Shown here piece by piece: positions 1 to 9,531 of a stretch of 44,818 nucleotides of DNA. The notes under the pieces are model-generated. The model searched no databases, was not told the origin of the DNA, and saw only the letters and a program-made list of their open reading frames with translations. Position 1 is the first letter of the stretch; each line of letters starts with the position of its first letter. The stretch is taken from positions 254,786 through 299,603 of the forward strand of contig NZ_QBBX01000002.1 of assembly GCF_003073175.1 (NCBI RefSeq), given 5' to 3'. The translations under genes and the position numbers were made by a program. The DNA is from Peribacillus acanthi. Its GTDB lineage: Bacteria > Bacillota > Bacilli > Bacillales > DSM-1321.

Positions 1-903
1 GATGCAGGAGTGTATCAACTGACAAATGACATCGCCATCATTCAGACCGTCGATTATTTCACACCAATTGTGGATGATCCTTATATGTTCGGTCAAATAG
101 CTGCAGCAAATGCGCTTAGTGACGTTTTTGCCATGGGTGGAGCTCCTAAAACCGCCCTTAATATTGTAGGATACCCTATCAAAAAATTAGGATACGAAAT
201 GTTGGCGGAAATTCTTCGTGGTGCATCAGATAAAGTGCAAGAAGCAGGAGCAATTACGGTTGGAGGACATAGTATTGATGACCAAGAACCGAAATTTGGA
301 TTAGCGGTAACAGGCATAGTCCATCCAGATAAAGTTTGGAAAAACATTGGCGCTAAACCTGGTGATGCTTTAGTTTTAACCAAGCCAATTGGCGTTGGAA
401 TTATGACTACCGGGATTAAAAGAGGTGTTGTAACTAAAGAACAAGAACGCATAGTGACCGAAACTATGACATGTTTAAATCAAAAAGCAGCTGCTGTCCT
501 AATGGATTTTTCACCAAATGCTGTTACAGACGTTACAGGCTTCGGATTGCTCGGTCACCTTTCAGAGATGATGGAAGGAAGTGAGACTACTGCAATCATA
601 CCTTATCATCAAGTACCACTTTTAGATGGAACTGAAAAACTTGCCAAAGACGGAGTCGTACCTGGAGGCTCTAAATCTAACCTTAACTGGCTACAGAGTC
701 GGATTCGGTTTCCCGAAAATATGCCGCTGTTTAAACAGCTCATATTAAGTGATGCTATCACTTCAGGTGGACTTTTAATTAGTCTTAATGAAAAAGATGC
801 AATTGACTATGTAAACACACTGCACGCGACAGGTGATGCTGCTGCAACTATTATTGGTAGAGTTGAATCAAAGATGGAATTTGTAATAAAAGTAGAAGAA
901 TAA
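1..903 (+). CDS. selD: Selenide, water dikinase SelD (5' end outside window)
   Basis: SelD makes selenophosphate from selenide and ATP; this is the selenium donor for Sec-tRNA synthesis. The frame is open from the first base (in-frame Asp-Ala-Gly before the GTG at 10), so the gene is cut by the window edge and GTG 10 is not its start. About 300 of the usual 340-350 residues are visible. The conserved core is plain: TVDYFTPIVDDP, the FAMGG motif and the glycine-rich GGHSIDD. The N-terminal Cys/Sec catalytic loop and most of the ATP-binding loop are missing, so I cannot tell whether this SelD is itself a selenoprotein. It converges with selB and shares a terminator with it. The call is very secure. 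Confidence 0.96.
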   Translation, partial: DAGVYQLTNDIAIIQTVDYFTPIVDDPYMFGQIAAANALSDVFAMGGAPKTALNIVGYPIKKLGYEMLAEILRGASDKVQEAGAITVGGHSIDDQEPKFGLAVTGIVHPDKVWKNIGAKPGDALVLTKPIGVGIMTTGIKRGVVTKEQERIVTETMTCLNQKAAAVLMDFSPNAVTDVTGFGLLGHLSEMMEGSETTAIIPYHQVPLLDGTEKLAKDGVVPGGSKSNLNWLQSRIRFPENMPLFKQLILSDAITSGGLLISLNEKDAIDYVNTLHATGDAAATIIGRVESKMEFVIKVEE

Positions 904-945
904 AAAATCCGATGGGCTCAACATTTTGCCCTATCGGATTTTTTC
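902..945. terminator. Bidirectional terminator between selD and selB
   Basis: Stem CCGATGGGC / GCCCTATCGG with a 10-nt loop, an A-run before it and a T-run after it, so it can stop selD (+) and selB (-). Confidence 0.85.
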
Positions 946-1053
946 ATATTTATAATCCTTTACAGAAATAAAGGCAATTAAGTCTTTGTATGCAAGTACT
1001 CTTTCGTTATATGGGAGAAGTACTCTATAGTTTTGAATTCAATCCTGATTATA

Positions 1054-2949
1054 TCAAGATAGCTCGAAGTCATTCCAGTATCGCAGGTTATCTTCCCTTT
1101 TTGTCAGCTTCAGTTGATCCATTTTTTCCAAGAATGGAATCATATATTTACGAGATAGACCAAGGATGTCTTTTGCTTCTCCTACAGTAAAACCATTGTC
1201 TTTCTCATCCTTTAGCTTTACGACAGCTTGTTTAAAGATTTCAGAGGTCCAAAAGAACTTTTCATCAAGTTCTACCAACTTTTTCTGTTCTATTAAAAAG
1301 TATGTTAGTTCTTTATGTAGATTTTCAGGTAAGCCAGCATCGTCTAGATAATTTTGAAGTGATTTTACTTCAAAACCGTCTTCTTTTATCCTTTCAAGCA
1401 TACCTATCACTCTTTTTTCCCAATTTCGTGGGACATGAGGATAAAAATCACTCGTTGCAAAGTACTGTCCGTTTCTTTTCCAAGTCTTTTTTCTCACTTC
1501 ATTCTCCAATACGAACTGGATAACACCCACAGGATAATGTGACGAAAACTCCTGAATCAATTCTGCTTTATTTATCCCTTCCTTCATTGGATAGTTTTGT
1601 TGGAAATCGACTAACTTGTCTTGAATATTTTCAGTGATTTCGTGCACAATGGACCAATGTGTAAAAAGGTTCTTGCTAAATTCAATAAACTGCTCATCTT
1701 TCTTCAGTTCATTTAATTCAGTTTCTGATAAAGATGTATGAAGCAACCATTCCTGCATGCTAAGTGCTTTATTTTGTAAAAGCGCATCAATTGCCCTGTC
1801 CAGAGGGGTCCCAAGCTTTTTCTTTTCGAGTGCCTCCAAAGTTTTGTTGCCAAACCTGTATTTTTGGCCATTCGGATCAATTACCCATCCTCCACCAATC
1901 GTTTCAGAAGGACTCGGTCTTCGTAGAATAAATCTGTCTCCTCGTTTAGTAACGATATCTTCATCTAATCTTAGTTGGCAGACTACTTCTGTGGTTTCAT
2001 TTTTAATTTCATTCCGATCAAAGAATACGATTCTCCCCATCACTTCTGAAGTACCAATGTGGCATTTAATTGGCATACGTTGCTTTACTAAGAAGTCCAG
2101 CTCATTTACCCAATTGACCGCTACATCTATAGTACGAGTAACGAAAAAATGATTAGAGGAAACTATAACATCTCCTCTATTCACATCACTTTTTGAAAGT
2201 CCAGATACATTAATTGCTGCGCGTTGCCCTGCATAAGCCCTTTTTGATGGTTTATTATGAACTTGAATTTGCCTTGCCCTTGTTTCAATCTTCTTAGGTA
2301 GGACTGTTAGCTCCTCACCTTCTGAAACCACTCCTTCATAGACTGTTCCCCTTACAATGGTACCTTGACCTTTAATAGTAAAAACTTGGTCGATAGGGAG
2401 CCTGAACTCCCCACTCGTTACACGTGGAGGGAGTTGTTCAAGAGTATTTACAATTAATTGCTTTAATTCATCTACACCAATTTGTGATATGCTATCGACC
2501 AAAATGATTGGTGAATCTCTAAATATACTCTCTTGTAGCTCTAAAGTAATTTCATCCTTCACTAACTCTATAAAATCCTGTTCGACTCTGTCTATTTTAG
2601 TGATAGCAACGATACCACCCTTAACACCTAAAAAGTTTAATATTTCGAGATGCTCTTTAGTTTGCGGCATGACCCCCTCATCTGCAGCAACCACTAAAAT
2701 GACAAGATCAATGCCTGCAACTCCAGCAATCATTTGTCTAATAAAACGGTCATGTCCTGGTACATCAATTAATGAAATTTGCATCTCTTCATTTTCTAAT
2801 AACGGTGCAAATCCAAGTTCAATGGATATTTGTCTTTCTTTCTCTTCTTTTAATCGATCAGTATCTATATTGGTTAAAGCTTTGGTTAACGTAGTTTTCC
2901 CATGGTCGATGTGACCTGCCATACCAATTGTATAATGTTTTTTCATCAT
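1054..2949 (-). CDS. selB: Selenocysteine-specific elongation factor SelB
   Basis: SelB is the GTPase that brings Sec-tRNA to UGA codons marked by a SECIS hairpin. The N-terminal G domain has GHIDHGKT (residues 12-19), DVPGHDRF (about 62-69) and TKID (about 117-120). It is followed by EF-Tu-like beta-barrels and a C-terminal third of winged-helix repeats that bind SECIS RNA. Length is about 631 aa, normal for the family. The frame opens at a GTG at 2955, but AGGTG sits about 7 nt before the ATG at 2949, so I use that. It lies 86-92 bp after sbcC on the same strand and may be co-transcribed with sbcDC. With selD and tRNA-Sec nearby, it shows that this bacterium makes selenoproteins. Confidence 0.96.
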   Translation of the reverse strand: MMKKHYTIGMAGHIDHGKTTLTKALTNIDTDRLKEEKERQISIELGFAPLLENEEMQISLIDVPGHDRFIRQMIAGVAGIDLVILVVAADEGVMPQTKEHLEILNFLGVKGGIVAITKIDRVEQDFIELVKDEITLELQESIFRDSPIILVDSISQIGVDELKQLIVNTLEQLPPRVTSGEFRLPIDQVFTIKGQGTIVRGTVYEGVVSEGEELTVLPKKIETRARQIQVHNKPSKRAYAGQRAAINVSGLSKSDVNRGDVIVSSNHFFVTRTIDVAVNWVNELDFLVKQRMPIKCHIGTSEVMGRIVFFDRNEIKNETTEVVCQLRLDEDIVTKRGDRFILRRPSPSETIGGGWVIDPNGQKYRFGNKTLEALEKKKLGTPLDRAIDALLQNKALSMQEWLLHTSLSETELNELKKDEQFIEFSKNLFTHWSIVHEITENIQDKLVDFQQNYPMKEGINKAELIQEFSSHYPVGVIQFVLENEVRKKTWKRNGQYFATSDFYPHVPRNWEKRVIGMLERIKEDGFEVKSLQNYLDDAGLPENLHKELTYFLIEQKKLVELDEKFFWTSEIFKQAVVKLKDEKDNGFTVGEAKDILGLSRKYMIPFLEKMDQLKLTKREDNLRYWNDFELS

Positions 2950-3041
2950 GTTCACACACCTATTATAGGCTAACCTTCATTTTCTCAAGACTTGGAGCTA
3001 TTGCTCTGTTGAATCTATTCCGGGTTAAATCCGTTCGTATT

Positions 3042-6000
3042 TTAGTTCGAAAAGGCAAACTGAGTGGTACTTCCTGTCTGTGTTGAAATGACTTCTAACC
3101 TTGCATCAATTCTTTCTTTCAATTCTGGGACATGAGAAATGATTCCGACCAAACGCCCCGAACTTTGAATATCCATTAAAGCTTCTATCGCTTGTTCTAA
3201 TGATTCCGGATCAAGTGTACCGAACCCTTCATCAATAAACATTGTTTCAAGACTAACTCCCCCAGAATATTGCTGCACTACTGCGGCAAGGCCGAGAGCT
3301 AAGGCAAGTGATGCTTTAAAGCTTTCACCCCCTGACAATGTCTTAACATGGCGCTCTGTTCCTGTATATTGGTCATATACAGTCAATTCAAGACCACTTT
3401 GAACATTACGACGTGTCGGATCTACTTTACGATAAAGCTGGAAGCGACCACTAGTCATTTTTATTAAACGCAGGTTTGCTTCCACTAAAATATCGTCCAG
3501 AAAAGAAGCTAGCACGTACCTCTCAAATGTAATTCTGTAAGGATTTTGTCCTTTAGTGATTTCATATAAATGCCCAATGGTTTTGTATTCTTCTTCAATA
3601 ACCTTAAGTTTTTCGGTAAGCTCTTGCATATTACACAGGATTTCTTCGTTAGCATTATGCACTGTTCTTCGTTCTGTAAGTGCTTTACGATCAGTATTAA
3701 GCTGCTCTATTGATTGCTGTAGCTTTTGATTCATTAGCTCCAAATCAGGCTTTTCAACATTAGTCAATTTTAATTGCAATTCCTGGACAAGACCATTGAC
3801 CTTATGCAAGGAAGTTTCAAAGCTTTCTATAATAGCCTCATTACTAGCTATCTCTTCATCTGTCATTTTTGCCTCATTGTACTCTTTATATGACTGGAAA
3901 CCAAGTTTGTCCATGTCATCAGTAAAGGCTTTACGAGCAATAGTTAAATCATTGTTTAGCTCTGCAACCCTTACACTTAAGCTTTTGACTTTTTCGTTTC
4001 CCGTTAAATAAGCCTGCTTTGCTTCCTGATAAAGTGCCCTTTTATTCTCCAACGCTTCTTCTAATGCCAATTTATTTTTTTCCGCTTCCTTAATCTCCTT
4101 TTCAAAAGCGTGAACATCCCTTACCTCTGTTGGAATCGTCTCTAGCAGTCCGTTTAATTGTGTCTGTTTCTCTGTATATAACAAAGAAACCTTTCTTTCT
4201 TCTAGGGTTCCTGCTTCTAATTGAGATTTTAATTCCACAGATTTTTTAGTTAGGTCCTCTAATTGTTCTTTTATGAGAAGGCATTCCCTCTTCTGTTCAT
4301 TAATAGGGTACACTTCTTTCGACCAAAATTCTGATTGCTTCAAAGCTTCTTCATGCTCTTCCGTCAGGTTATCCAAGTTAATATCTTCATATTGCTGTAG
4401 TTCTAGTTCTCTCTCTTTTAAGATTTCTCGTTTAGTAGCGTGTATGGAACTAGCCTGAATTACTTTTCGTTCCGCATCAGTTTTTTCCGTTTCACTTTTC
4501 ACAAGCTGTTGTTTTGCCTCTTTTAAATCGCTCTCACTAGGTAAATCATGTTGACTTAGCGCAGGATTAGGATGATGAATTGAACCACAAACTACACAAG
4601 GCTGCTCATCCTTTAAAGATGAAGCTAAAACAGCGGCGATGGAGGAATTCCATTGATTCTCAAGATGCTCTACGGTCAGTTTCAAATCTTGAAAGGCGGT
4701 TAATCTAGTATTGAAAATAGACTCCAATAGTGCCCTTTCTTTTTCGGCTTCGTCTACTTCCTTTGAGGATTGAATCCACTTTTCAATTTTTTTTGATAAA
4801 ACGGTAAATTTCTCGGTGTTTTTTTCTGCATTAATAAGTGTTCGTTCAATATCTTCGAACTGAAGTAGCTTTGTTTTACATTGGTTCTCTTCTTGGATCA
4901 GATCATGTATTTGCTTTTCAAGTGCTTTGTTTTGAGCTATTTTCTGACTTTGTTGTTTATTCAATTCGTCTACTGATTGTCTAAGTTGAGATAGTGAAAA
5001 GACTTGCTCTCTTAACTGTTCTAGCTTGATATACTTGCTAGTGGCTTCATCTCTAAGCGGTTTTTTCGCTTCTTCGTTTTTAAAGTCCGATTCTGATTTA
5101 TTAAGTGAAGCCAATAACTTTTCTTGAATTACTTTTTGATTCGCTAACTCTTCTTCAGTTCGTTTATTTTGTTTTCCAATTTTCAAATAGTTCTCTTCAA
5201 GTATCGCTAAGTGTCCTGCCTTTTGAGCTGCTTTGATTCGGTTTTTCAACAGAAGAATTTCTTCTTTTCTTGCATTCAATTTAGATTGCTCCGAAAGAAG
5301 TTTTTCCAATTCATTCATTTTATTCAGGATTTCTTCGGCTTCAAATAACTGTTTCTTCAATGCATCTGTTCGAATTTCTGAATCCGTTATCTTGTCGTTT
5401 AAGCTACCAATAAACCGTTCTGAGCGCTCTAACTCCTCTATAAGACAGGCTGCAACCCTTTGTATATTACGAATATCTTGGTCCAGTTCATGGGCCAAAT
5501 CCTCTGAGAAATCGGCTTTGATACGATCCATTTGCATATGAATGGATTCTTGTAGGTATTCTGCATCTTTTTTTAAAAGACTTGATTTTTCCTTTAATTT
5601 ATCCTCTACTAATTTATAAAACTTCGTATGGAAAAGCTTTTGAAGGATTCCTTCTTTATCCTTGCTTTCAGAAACTAAAAGTTTTCGAAATTCACCTTGT
5701 GGAATCATTAATATTTGACGAAATTGGTTAGCATCCAGTCCAATGATTTCTTTAATTTTTTCATCCACTTCCCGAACGTTACTACCTAATAGGACTCTAT
5801 TTCCTTCCTCATCCAATTCATGTAATTCAGCCTTAGCTGTAATGGTCGTGACTCCCTCACCTGTTTTTTTCTTACGATCTTGTTGAGGTGAACGTTGTAT
5901 TTCATAGACTTTGCCTCTAAGCTGGAATTGGAGGAACACTTCTGTTATTAAATCCTCATTTGCAAAATGACTTCTCATTTCCTGTCCAGAACGATCCTCG

Positions 6001-6173
6001 CCACTTGCTTTCCCATAAATGGCAAAACTAATCCCATCAAAAATAGTAGTTTTACCAGCCCCAGTTTTACCTGAAATGACAAACATAGTTCGATTACCCA
6101 GTTCTGTAAAGTCTATTGATTCCGTACCAGCATAAGGTCCAAAGCCCTTCATTATAAGATTTAATGGTCTCAT
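3042..6173 (-). CDS. sbcC: Nuclease SbcCD subunit C (Rad50-like ATPase)
   Basis: SbcC is the SMC-like ATPase of the SbcCD complex, which cleaves hairpins and processes double-strand breaks. Walker A GKTGAGKT is at residues 35-42. Long Glu/Lys/Leu-rich coiled coils follow, with a zinc-hook CVVC near residue 525 in the middle. The C-terminal half has the ABC signature LSGGES and the Walker B segment MFIDEGFGTLD. At 1043 aa it has the usual length. Its ATG overlaps the sbcD stop by 4 bp, so the two are translationally coupled. The coiled-coil composition is ordinary for the family. Confidence 0.96.
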   Translation of the reverse strand: MRPLNLIMKGFGPYAGTESIDFTELGNRTMFVISGKTGAGKTTIFDGISFAIYGKASGEDRSGQEMRSHFANEDLITEVFLQFQLRGKVYEIQRSPQQDRKKKTGEGVTTITAKAELHELDEEGNRVLLGSNVREVDEKIKEIIGLDANQFRQILMIPQGEFRKLLVSESKDKEGILQKLFHTKFYKLVEDKLKEKSSLLKKDAEYLQESIHMQMDRIKADFSEDLAHELDQDIRNIQRVAACLIEELERSERFIGSLNDKITDSEIRTDALKKQLFEAEEILNKMNELEKLLSEQSKLNARKEEILLLKNRIKAAQKAGHLAILEENYLKIGKQNKRTEEELANQKVIQEKLLASLNKSESDFKNEEAKKPLRDEATSKYIKLEQLREQVFSLSQLRQSVDELNKQQSQKIAQNKALEKQIHDLIQEENQCKTKLLQFEDIERTLINAEKNTEKFTVLSKKIEKWIQSSKEVDEAEKERALLESIFNTRLTAFQDLKLTVEHLENQWNSSIAAVLASSLKDEQPCVVCGSIHHPNPALSQHDLPSESDLKEAKQQLVKSETEKTDAERKVIQASSIHATKREILKERELELQQYEDINLDNLTEEHEEALKQSEFWSKEVYPINEQKRECLLIKEQLEDLTKKSVELKSQLEAGTLEERKVSLLYTEKQTQLNGLLETIPTEVRDVHAFEKEIKEAEKNKLALEEALENKRALYQEAKQAYLTGNEKVKSLSVRVAELNNDLTIARKAFTDDMDKLGFQSYKEYNEAKMTDEEIASNEAIIESFETSLHKVNGLVQELQLKLTNVEKPDLELMNQKLQQSIEQLNTDRKALTERRTVHNANEEILCNMQELTEKLKVIEEEYKTIGHLYEITKGQNPYRITFERYVLASFLDDILVEANLRLIKMTSGRFQLYRKVDPTRRNVQSGLELTVYDQYTGTERHVKTLSGGESFKASLALALGLAAVVQQYSGGVSLETMFIDEGFGTLDPESLEQAIEALMDIQSSGRLVGIISHVPELKERIDARLEVISTQTGSTTQFAFSN

Positions 6174-7315
6174 CGATTTTCCACCTCACCTTTTACATCT
6201 TGCAAAATTCCACTCATGACCGCTTTCTTTTCTGCAGAAAAAGTCCGTTCTGTCATTTCCGAATAGAAATTTTCGAATAAATCTAATGGTGACTTGGTTT
6301 GGAGGTTTTCAGAGGAGAAAGATGTTTTCCTTTTTAAATCTACTGCATCCCATTTTCTTTCCAAGTGTAGAACATTGGGATACACTTGTCGTAGCTTATG
6401 GATAGGATCTAAGATCGTTCCTTCATCATGGAGAATAACCTTCAGATAATCATCGATTTTTTGCTGTTGGTAGTAGGATGGGTCTAAAAGTTCCTCCATA
6501 AACCCTTCCAATATTCGCATATCCTTTTCTGGTGATAACTCACGGTACCTTAAAGAGAATTGACCATCTGTTTGCATTTCTACAATGGAGATCGATTTCC
6601 TTTGTTTAGCTTCTGAGAAGGAATATTTCAATAGAGATCCAGAATAATAGATGGTAGGATGTTTAATTGCGTCTGGACTATGAAGATGACCTAATGCCGT
6701 ATAATTAAAGGCGTCAAACAAATCGGACGTTACACATCCAGAACCGCCTACAGAAAGGATTCGTTCAGACTCTGTTTCTTTTCCACCTAAAACGAACGCA
6801 TGACCGACACATACATTAGGCATGGAAGTATCCATATTTTTTTCAATTTCTTGAACAATGGCCTTCATAGCATCTTGATGTGAATGAATACCTTCTTTAC
6901 CTAAGGCATATCGAACCAATCCTGGCTCGCTATAAGGAAGCATATAAAAATTAACACCATTTATCTCAACTGGGGCAAGTGGAAGGCTAAGCTTTCCTTC
7001 CATAAAAAAATTACTTTGTCGATACCAAGAATTACCGAATGCAAGTCTTTCTGCACTATCATGATTACCTGATATTGCAACAATAGGAACCTTCATATCT
7101 ATATTTAATGTAAATAGCATTTCATTTAATAGCTCTACCGCTTCTGTTGGAGGGACAGAACGATCATACAAATCGCCTGCAATTACTATCGCATCTGGCT
7201 TTTCTTCCTCTACTACCTTGACAAACTCAAGTAAAACACTGCGTTGCGATTCAGTCATATGAATCCCATGTACGATTTTTCCAAGATGCCAATCGGCTGT
7301 ATGGATAAATTTCAT
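6170..7315 (-). CDS. sbcD: Nuclease SbcCD subunit D (Mre11-like)
   Basis: SbcD is the Mn-dependent metallophosphoesterase subunit with endo- and exonuclease activity. Motifs in order: ADWHLGK (Asp8, His10), GDLYDRSVPP, GNHDS and, further on, GHLHSPD. The length of 381 aa fits the family. GGAGGGG lies about 7 nt before the ATG. It is the first gene of sbcD-sbcC and possibly selB. An extended -10 (TGGTATAAT on the minus strand, 7352-7360) precedes it, and an imperfect LexA-like box lies further upstream. Confidence 0.96.
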   Translation of the reverse strand: MKFIHTADWHLGKIVHGIHMTESQRSVLLEFVKVVEEEKPDAIVIAGDLYDRSVPPTEAVELLNEMLFTLNIDMKVPIVAISGNHDSAERLAFGNSWYRQSNFFMEGKLSLPLAPVEINGVNFYMLPYSEPGLVRYALGKEGIHSHQDAMKAIVQEIEKNMDTSMPNVCVGHAFVLGGKETESERILSVGGSGCVTSDLFDAFNYTALGHLHSPDAIKHPTIYYSGSLLKYSFSEAKQRKSISIVEMQTDGQFSLRYRELSPEKDMRILEGFMEELLDPSYYQQQKIDDYLKVILHDEGTILDPIHKLRQVYPNVLHLERKWDAVDLKRKTSFSSENLQTKSPLDLFENFYSEMTERTFSAEKKAVMSGILQDVKGEVENR

Positions 7316-7351
7316 TTTTTAACCCCTCCAATTACTCTATAAATATAATCT

Positions 7352-7360
7352 ATTATACCA
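7352..7360 (-). promoter_or_regulatory. Extended -10 promoter element of sbcD
   Basis: The minus strand reads TGGTATAAT, a TGn-extended -10, about 37 nt upstream of the sbcD ATG. No convincing -35 is seen. Confidence 0.5.
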
Positions 7361-7430
7361 GATGAACCCTCAAAGACTTCATTATTGAAACATTCGTTCT
7401 CATAAAAACTGGATTGGAAAACTCGACTTC

Positions 7431-7512
7431 TAGTCCTAAAGACTCAGAGCTTGCCTAGTTGCACTTACACTTTATTCCTGGGATTGGTCACTACGTCAAC
7501 TTCCTTCTTTGC
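7431..7512. repeat. Dispersed intergenic repeat, copy 1
   Basis: This intergenic stretch shares blocks such as CCTAGTTGCA, CTTTATTCCT and a CACTA segment, in the same order and orientation, with 27349-27434. Neither copy is coding. The family is not recognised. The rest of the 257-bp gap between yneK and sbcD holds the sbcD promoter and nothing else I can name. Confidence 0.5.
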
Positions 7513-7572
7513 AAAATAAAAAGGATGATACATAGATCGTTTTGACCCAATGTATCATCCTATCATATATTC

Positions 7573-7998
7573 TTAAAATAAGTACTCATACGGTTTCATA
7601 TCTATGTTCTTTTCTACAAGTTTCTTCTTTAAAAATTTATGATCCCGTTTAGGTGTTGCCATAATATAACCCCTGATAACAAGGTCTTCATTTATACAAT
7701 TCGCTTTTTCGTTTAACGCAAGCTCCCCTATTTTTCCAGCTATTTTATGCCTTGCAACATCACGGAATAATTCTGGGACCGGGCTCACTAAATCTTCCAG
7801 CAACTCTTTCTCTTCCTGTTTCCAAAGCTTCCTTGTTTGGTTGACGTAATGCTCTTCCCAATCCATATCTGACTTTCCATCTTGTTTAGGTAGTTTTTTT
7901 AAAAATTTCCGGAACATAAAAAAACCGCCTACAAAAAATGAAAAAGCTAAGAAAACGACCCAAAATAAGATGAACCATAAAAACCAGCCTTCTAACAA
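7573..7998 (-). CDS. yneK: DUF2621 membrane-anchored protein YneK
   Basis: A 141-aa protein with one N-terminal membrane segment (about residues 4-28, rich in Trp/Phe/Leu) and a soluble, conserved C-terminal domain containing PVPELFRDVARHKIAGKI and GYIMATPKRDH. This matches the DUF2621 (YneK) family found next to yneJ in Bacillus subtilis; its function is unknown. The longest frame starts at a GTG inside the Shine-Dalgarno sequence (8007). TTG 7998, about 6 nt after GAGGTG, gives the family N-terminus MLEGW. In B. subtilis it directly follows yneJ; here the tRNA-Sec locus and its element separate them. Confidence 0.88.
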   Translation of the reverse strand: MLEGWFLWFILFWVVFLAFSFFVGGFFMFRKFLKKLPKQDGKSDMDWEEHYVNQTRKLWKQEEKELLEDLVSPVPELFRDVARHKIAGKIGELALNEKANCINEDLVIRGYIMATPKRDHKFLKKKLVEKNIDMKPYEYLF

Positions 7999-8105
7999 CT
8001 CTTTCACCTCAACTTGCTAATTACATTTGTCCATTCAATTATAAGCAATAAATCAGGATTTCGGCAAGAAGTGACTTAATACTATTACACTTGAACGCTC
8101 AATCA

Positions 8106-8134
8106 TTGTCATAAGACACAAATTAATTTATAAT
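8106..8134 (+). promoter_or_regulatory. Native selC promoter, now stranded at attL
   Basis: TTGTCA (8106-8111), a 17-bp spacer and a perfect TATAAT (8129-8134) lie about 17 nt before the truncated tRNA-Sec 5' half at 8152. This is the expected original promoter of selC. After the insertion it reads rightward through a tRNA fragment towards the integrase gene at 8409. Confidence 0.75.
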
Positions 8135-8150
8135 AGGAATCGTCTTCATC

Positions 8151-8193
8151 TGGGGTCGGAAGGGTAGCTGGTGCGCTCCTCAGTCTTCAAAAC
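8151..8193 (+). repeat. attL core: truncated tRNA-Sec 5' half
   Basis: This is identical over 43 bp to 15314-15356. It holds the tRNA-Sec acceptor 5' strand, D arm and anticodon arm through TCAAAAC. The sequence diverges immediately afterwards (CGAACACC instead of TGCTTGAG), so this copy has no 3' half and cannot make a tRNA. Confidence 0.92.
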
Positions 8194-8408
8194 CGAACAC
8201 CGACCATACGTTTTAAAACGCGTGTTGGTTTCCCATCACAACAAATATAAAAACATCCAACTCACCCTTCAACATAAACGTATTTCGCATCATTTTCATG
8301 TAATATGTGCGTAACTGATTGTGCAAATACGTTGTGTACCACATCGAAAACATACCCTTTTCCAACGTATATCTTGTCTTGCCAATAACAAGTAAATGAG
8401 GCGTTTAT
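8194..8408. other. Integrase upstream region with palindrome and inverted repeats
   Basis: This non-coding element DNA between attL and the integrase holds a 12-bp palindrome, CGTTTTAAAACG (8209-8220). It also holds an imperfect inverted pair, AACGTATTTCGCA (8277-8289) and TGCAAATACGTT (8322-8333). The nonamer AAATACGTT recurs at the other end of the element (15288-15296). These are plausible arm-type integrase sites or an operator; this is inference from their position and recurrence. Confidence 0.45.
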
Positions 8409-9419
8409 ATGGCAGGAAATCAAATCAACCAAAACACAAGAAAGCTAAAACGTAATAGCACGCTAAAACAAAGTGAAAAGCGTACAGCAGTTAGTAACAT
8501 AATTGGAAAGCTAACACTTAAAGAAATGCACCTTAACTTTATGCGTTTCAAACGCGCAGAAGGACTTGCACCACGTACAATAGATGGTTATGAAGAAACG
8601 TTTGGTTATCTACTTGACTATTTAGGACGTAACTTAACTAAAAAGGAAATGACTACTGATTTATTTGTTGCATACAAGGACTTCATGATAAACGATAAGG
8701 GCTATTCACCACATACAGTTAATGTTCGAATCAGAACCCTGCACACATTCTTAAAGTTTTGCTTCGAAGAAGGTTACATACTAGAACCTATTCACATCAA
8801 AATTAAACCAATTAAAGCACCTATTGATAATGTAGATGCACTTGAACCACACGAAATAAAGACCCTACTAGCCGTGTTAGACGATGATTGGTTTACACAA
8901 TACCGTGACAAGGTAATTATTCTTACAATGTTAGATACAATGGCACGTATAGGCGAACTATTTGCAGTGAAAAGAACAAACGTGGATTTAAAGCATGGAA
9001 GTATTTATTTAGAAGGCGATACGGTTAAAACACGACAAGGACGTACTTTACCTTTAAGCTACCGCACAACAAAACTACTTGGGGAATACATAGAAGAAAC
9101 GTCAGATTTTAATTCTGAATATTTATTTGTTACTTATGATGGGCGACAACTAAACGAAAGTACATTTAGAATTAAGCTACGTGAATATGCAGAAAAAGCA
9201 GGAATTAAAAAACAAGTGTCACCACACGTGTTCAGACATACAGGTGCGCTACTATACCTATTGAACGCTGGCGATCCGTTCAGTTTACAGAAAATACTTG
9301 GACACAAAGATATAAGTATGACACGTAGATACGTACAAATGACACAAACCAACGTCAAAGACCAACACGAATTATATTCACCTTTAAATGCGATATTTAA
9401 CAAGAACAGCAGGAAGTAA
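8409..9419 (+). CDS. Tyrosine recombinase / element integrase
   Basis: A 336-aa XerC/D-type site-specific recombinase that most likely integrates and excises this element at selC. An N-terminal SAM-like core-binding domain (about residues 35-130) precedes the catalytic domain. The catalytic set is complete: Arg180 (TMARIGEL), Lys about 208, His273-x-x-Arg276, His299 (LGHKD) and nucleophile Tyr308. GAGGCG precedes the ATG by about 7 nt. The gene lies about 215 bp inside attL and reads inward, usual for integrases of tRNA-targeting elements. No Xis-like gene is recognised beside it; the ribbon-helix-helix protein further along might serve that role. The Arg context TMARIGEL differs from the common TGLR. 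Confidence 0.93.
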   Translation: MAGNQINQNTRKLKRNSTLKQSEKRTAVSNIIGKLTLKEMHLNFMRFKRAEGLAPRTIDGYEETFGYLLDYLGRNLTKKEMTTDLFVAYKDFMINDKGYSPHTVNVRIRTLHTFLKFCFEEGYILEPIHIKIKPIKAPIDNVDALEPHEIKTLLAVLDDDWFTQYRDKVIILTMLDTMARIGELFAVKRTNVDLKHGSIYLEGDTVKTRQGRTLPLSYRTTKLLGEYIEETSDFNSEYLFVTYDGRQLNESTFRIKLREYAEKAGIKKQVSPHVFRHTGALLYLLNAGDPFSLQKILGHKDISMTRRYVQMTQTNVKDQHELYSPLNAIFNKNSRK

Positions 9420-9469
9420 ATAACACAGAACTGCACGTACATCAGCACATCAGAAAAAAACATGTAAAC

Positions 9470-9531
9470 AGGTATTAGCATGTAGGGATGCGTGAATTTA
9501 CGTTCTATGCACGTGCTAATACCTTTTATTT
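9470..9531 (+). terminator. Terminator of the integrase gene
   Basis: A 14-bp stem, AGGTATTAGCATGT / ACGTGCTAATACCT (one G-U), with a 27-nt loop, is followed by TTTATTT. Confidence 0.75.

Noticed and set aside
10-12. GTG at position 10 as the start of selD
   Set aside because: The frame is open before it and conserved SelD residues are missing, so the gene is cut by the window edge.
8209-8220. CGTTTTAAAACG palindrome as a terminator before the integrase
   Set aside because: No loop is possible without breaking the AT core, and no T-run follows.
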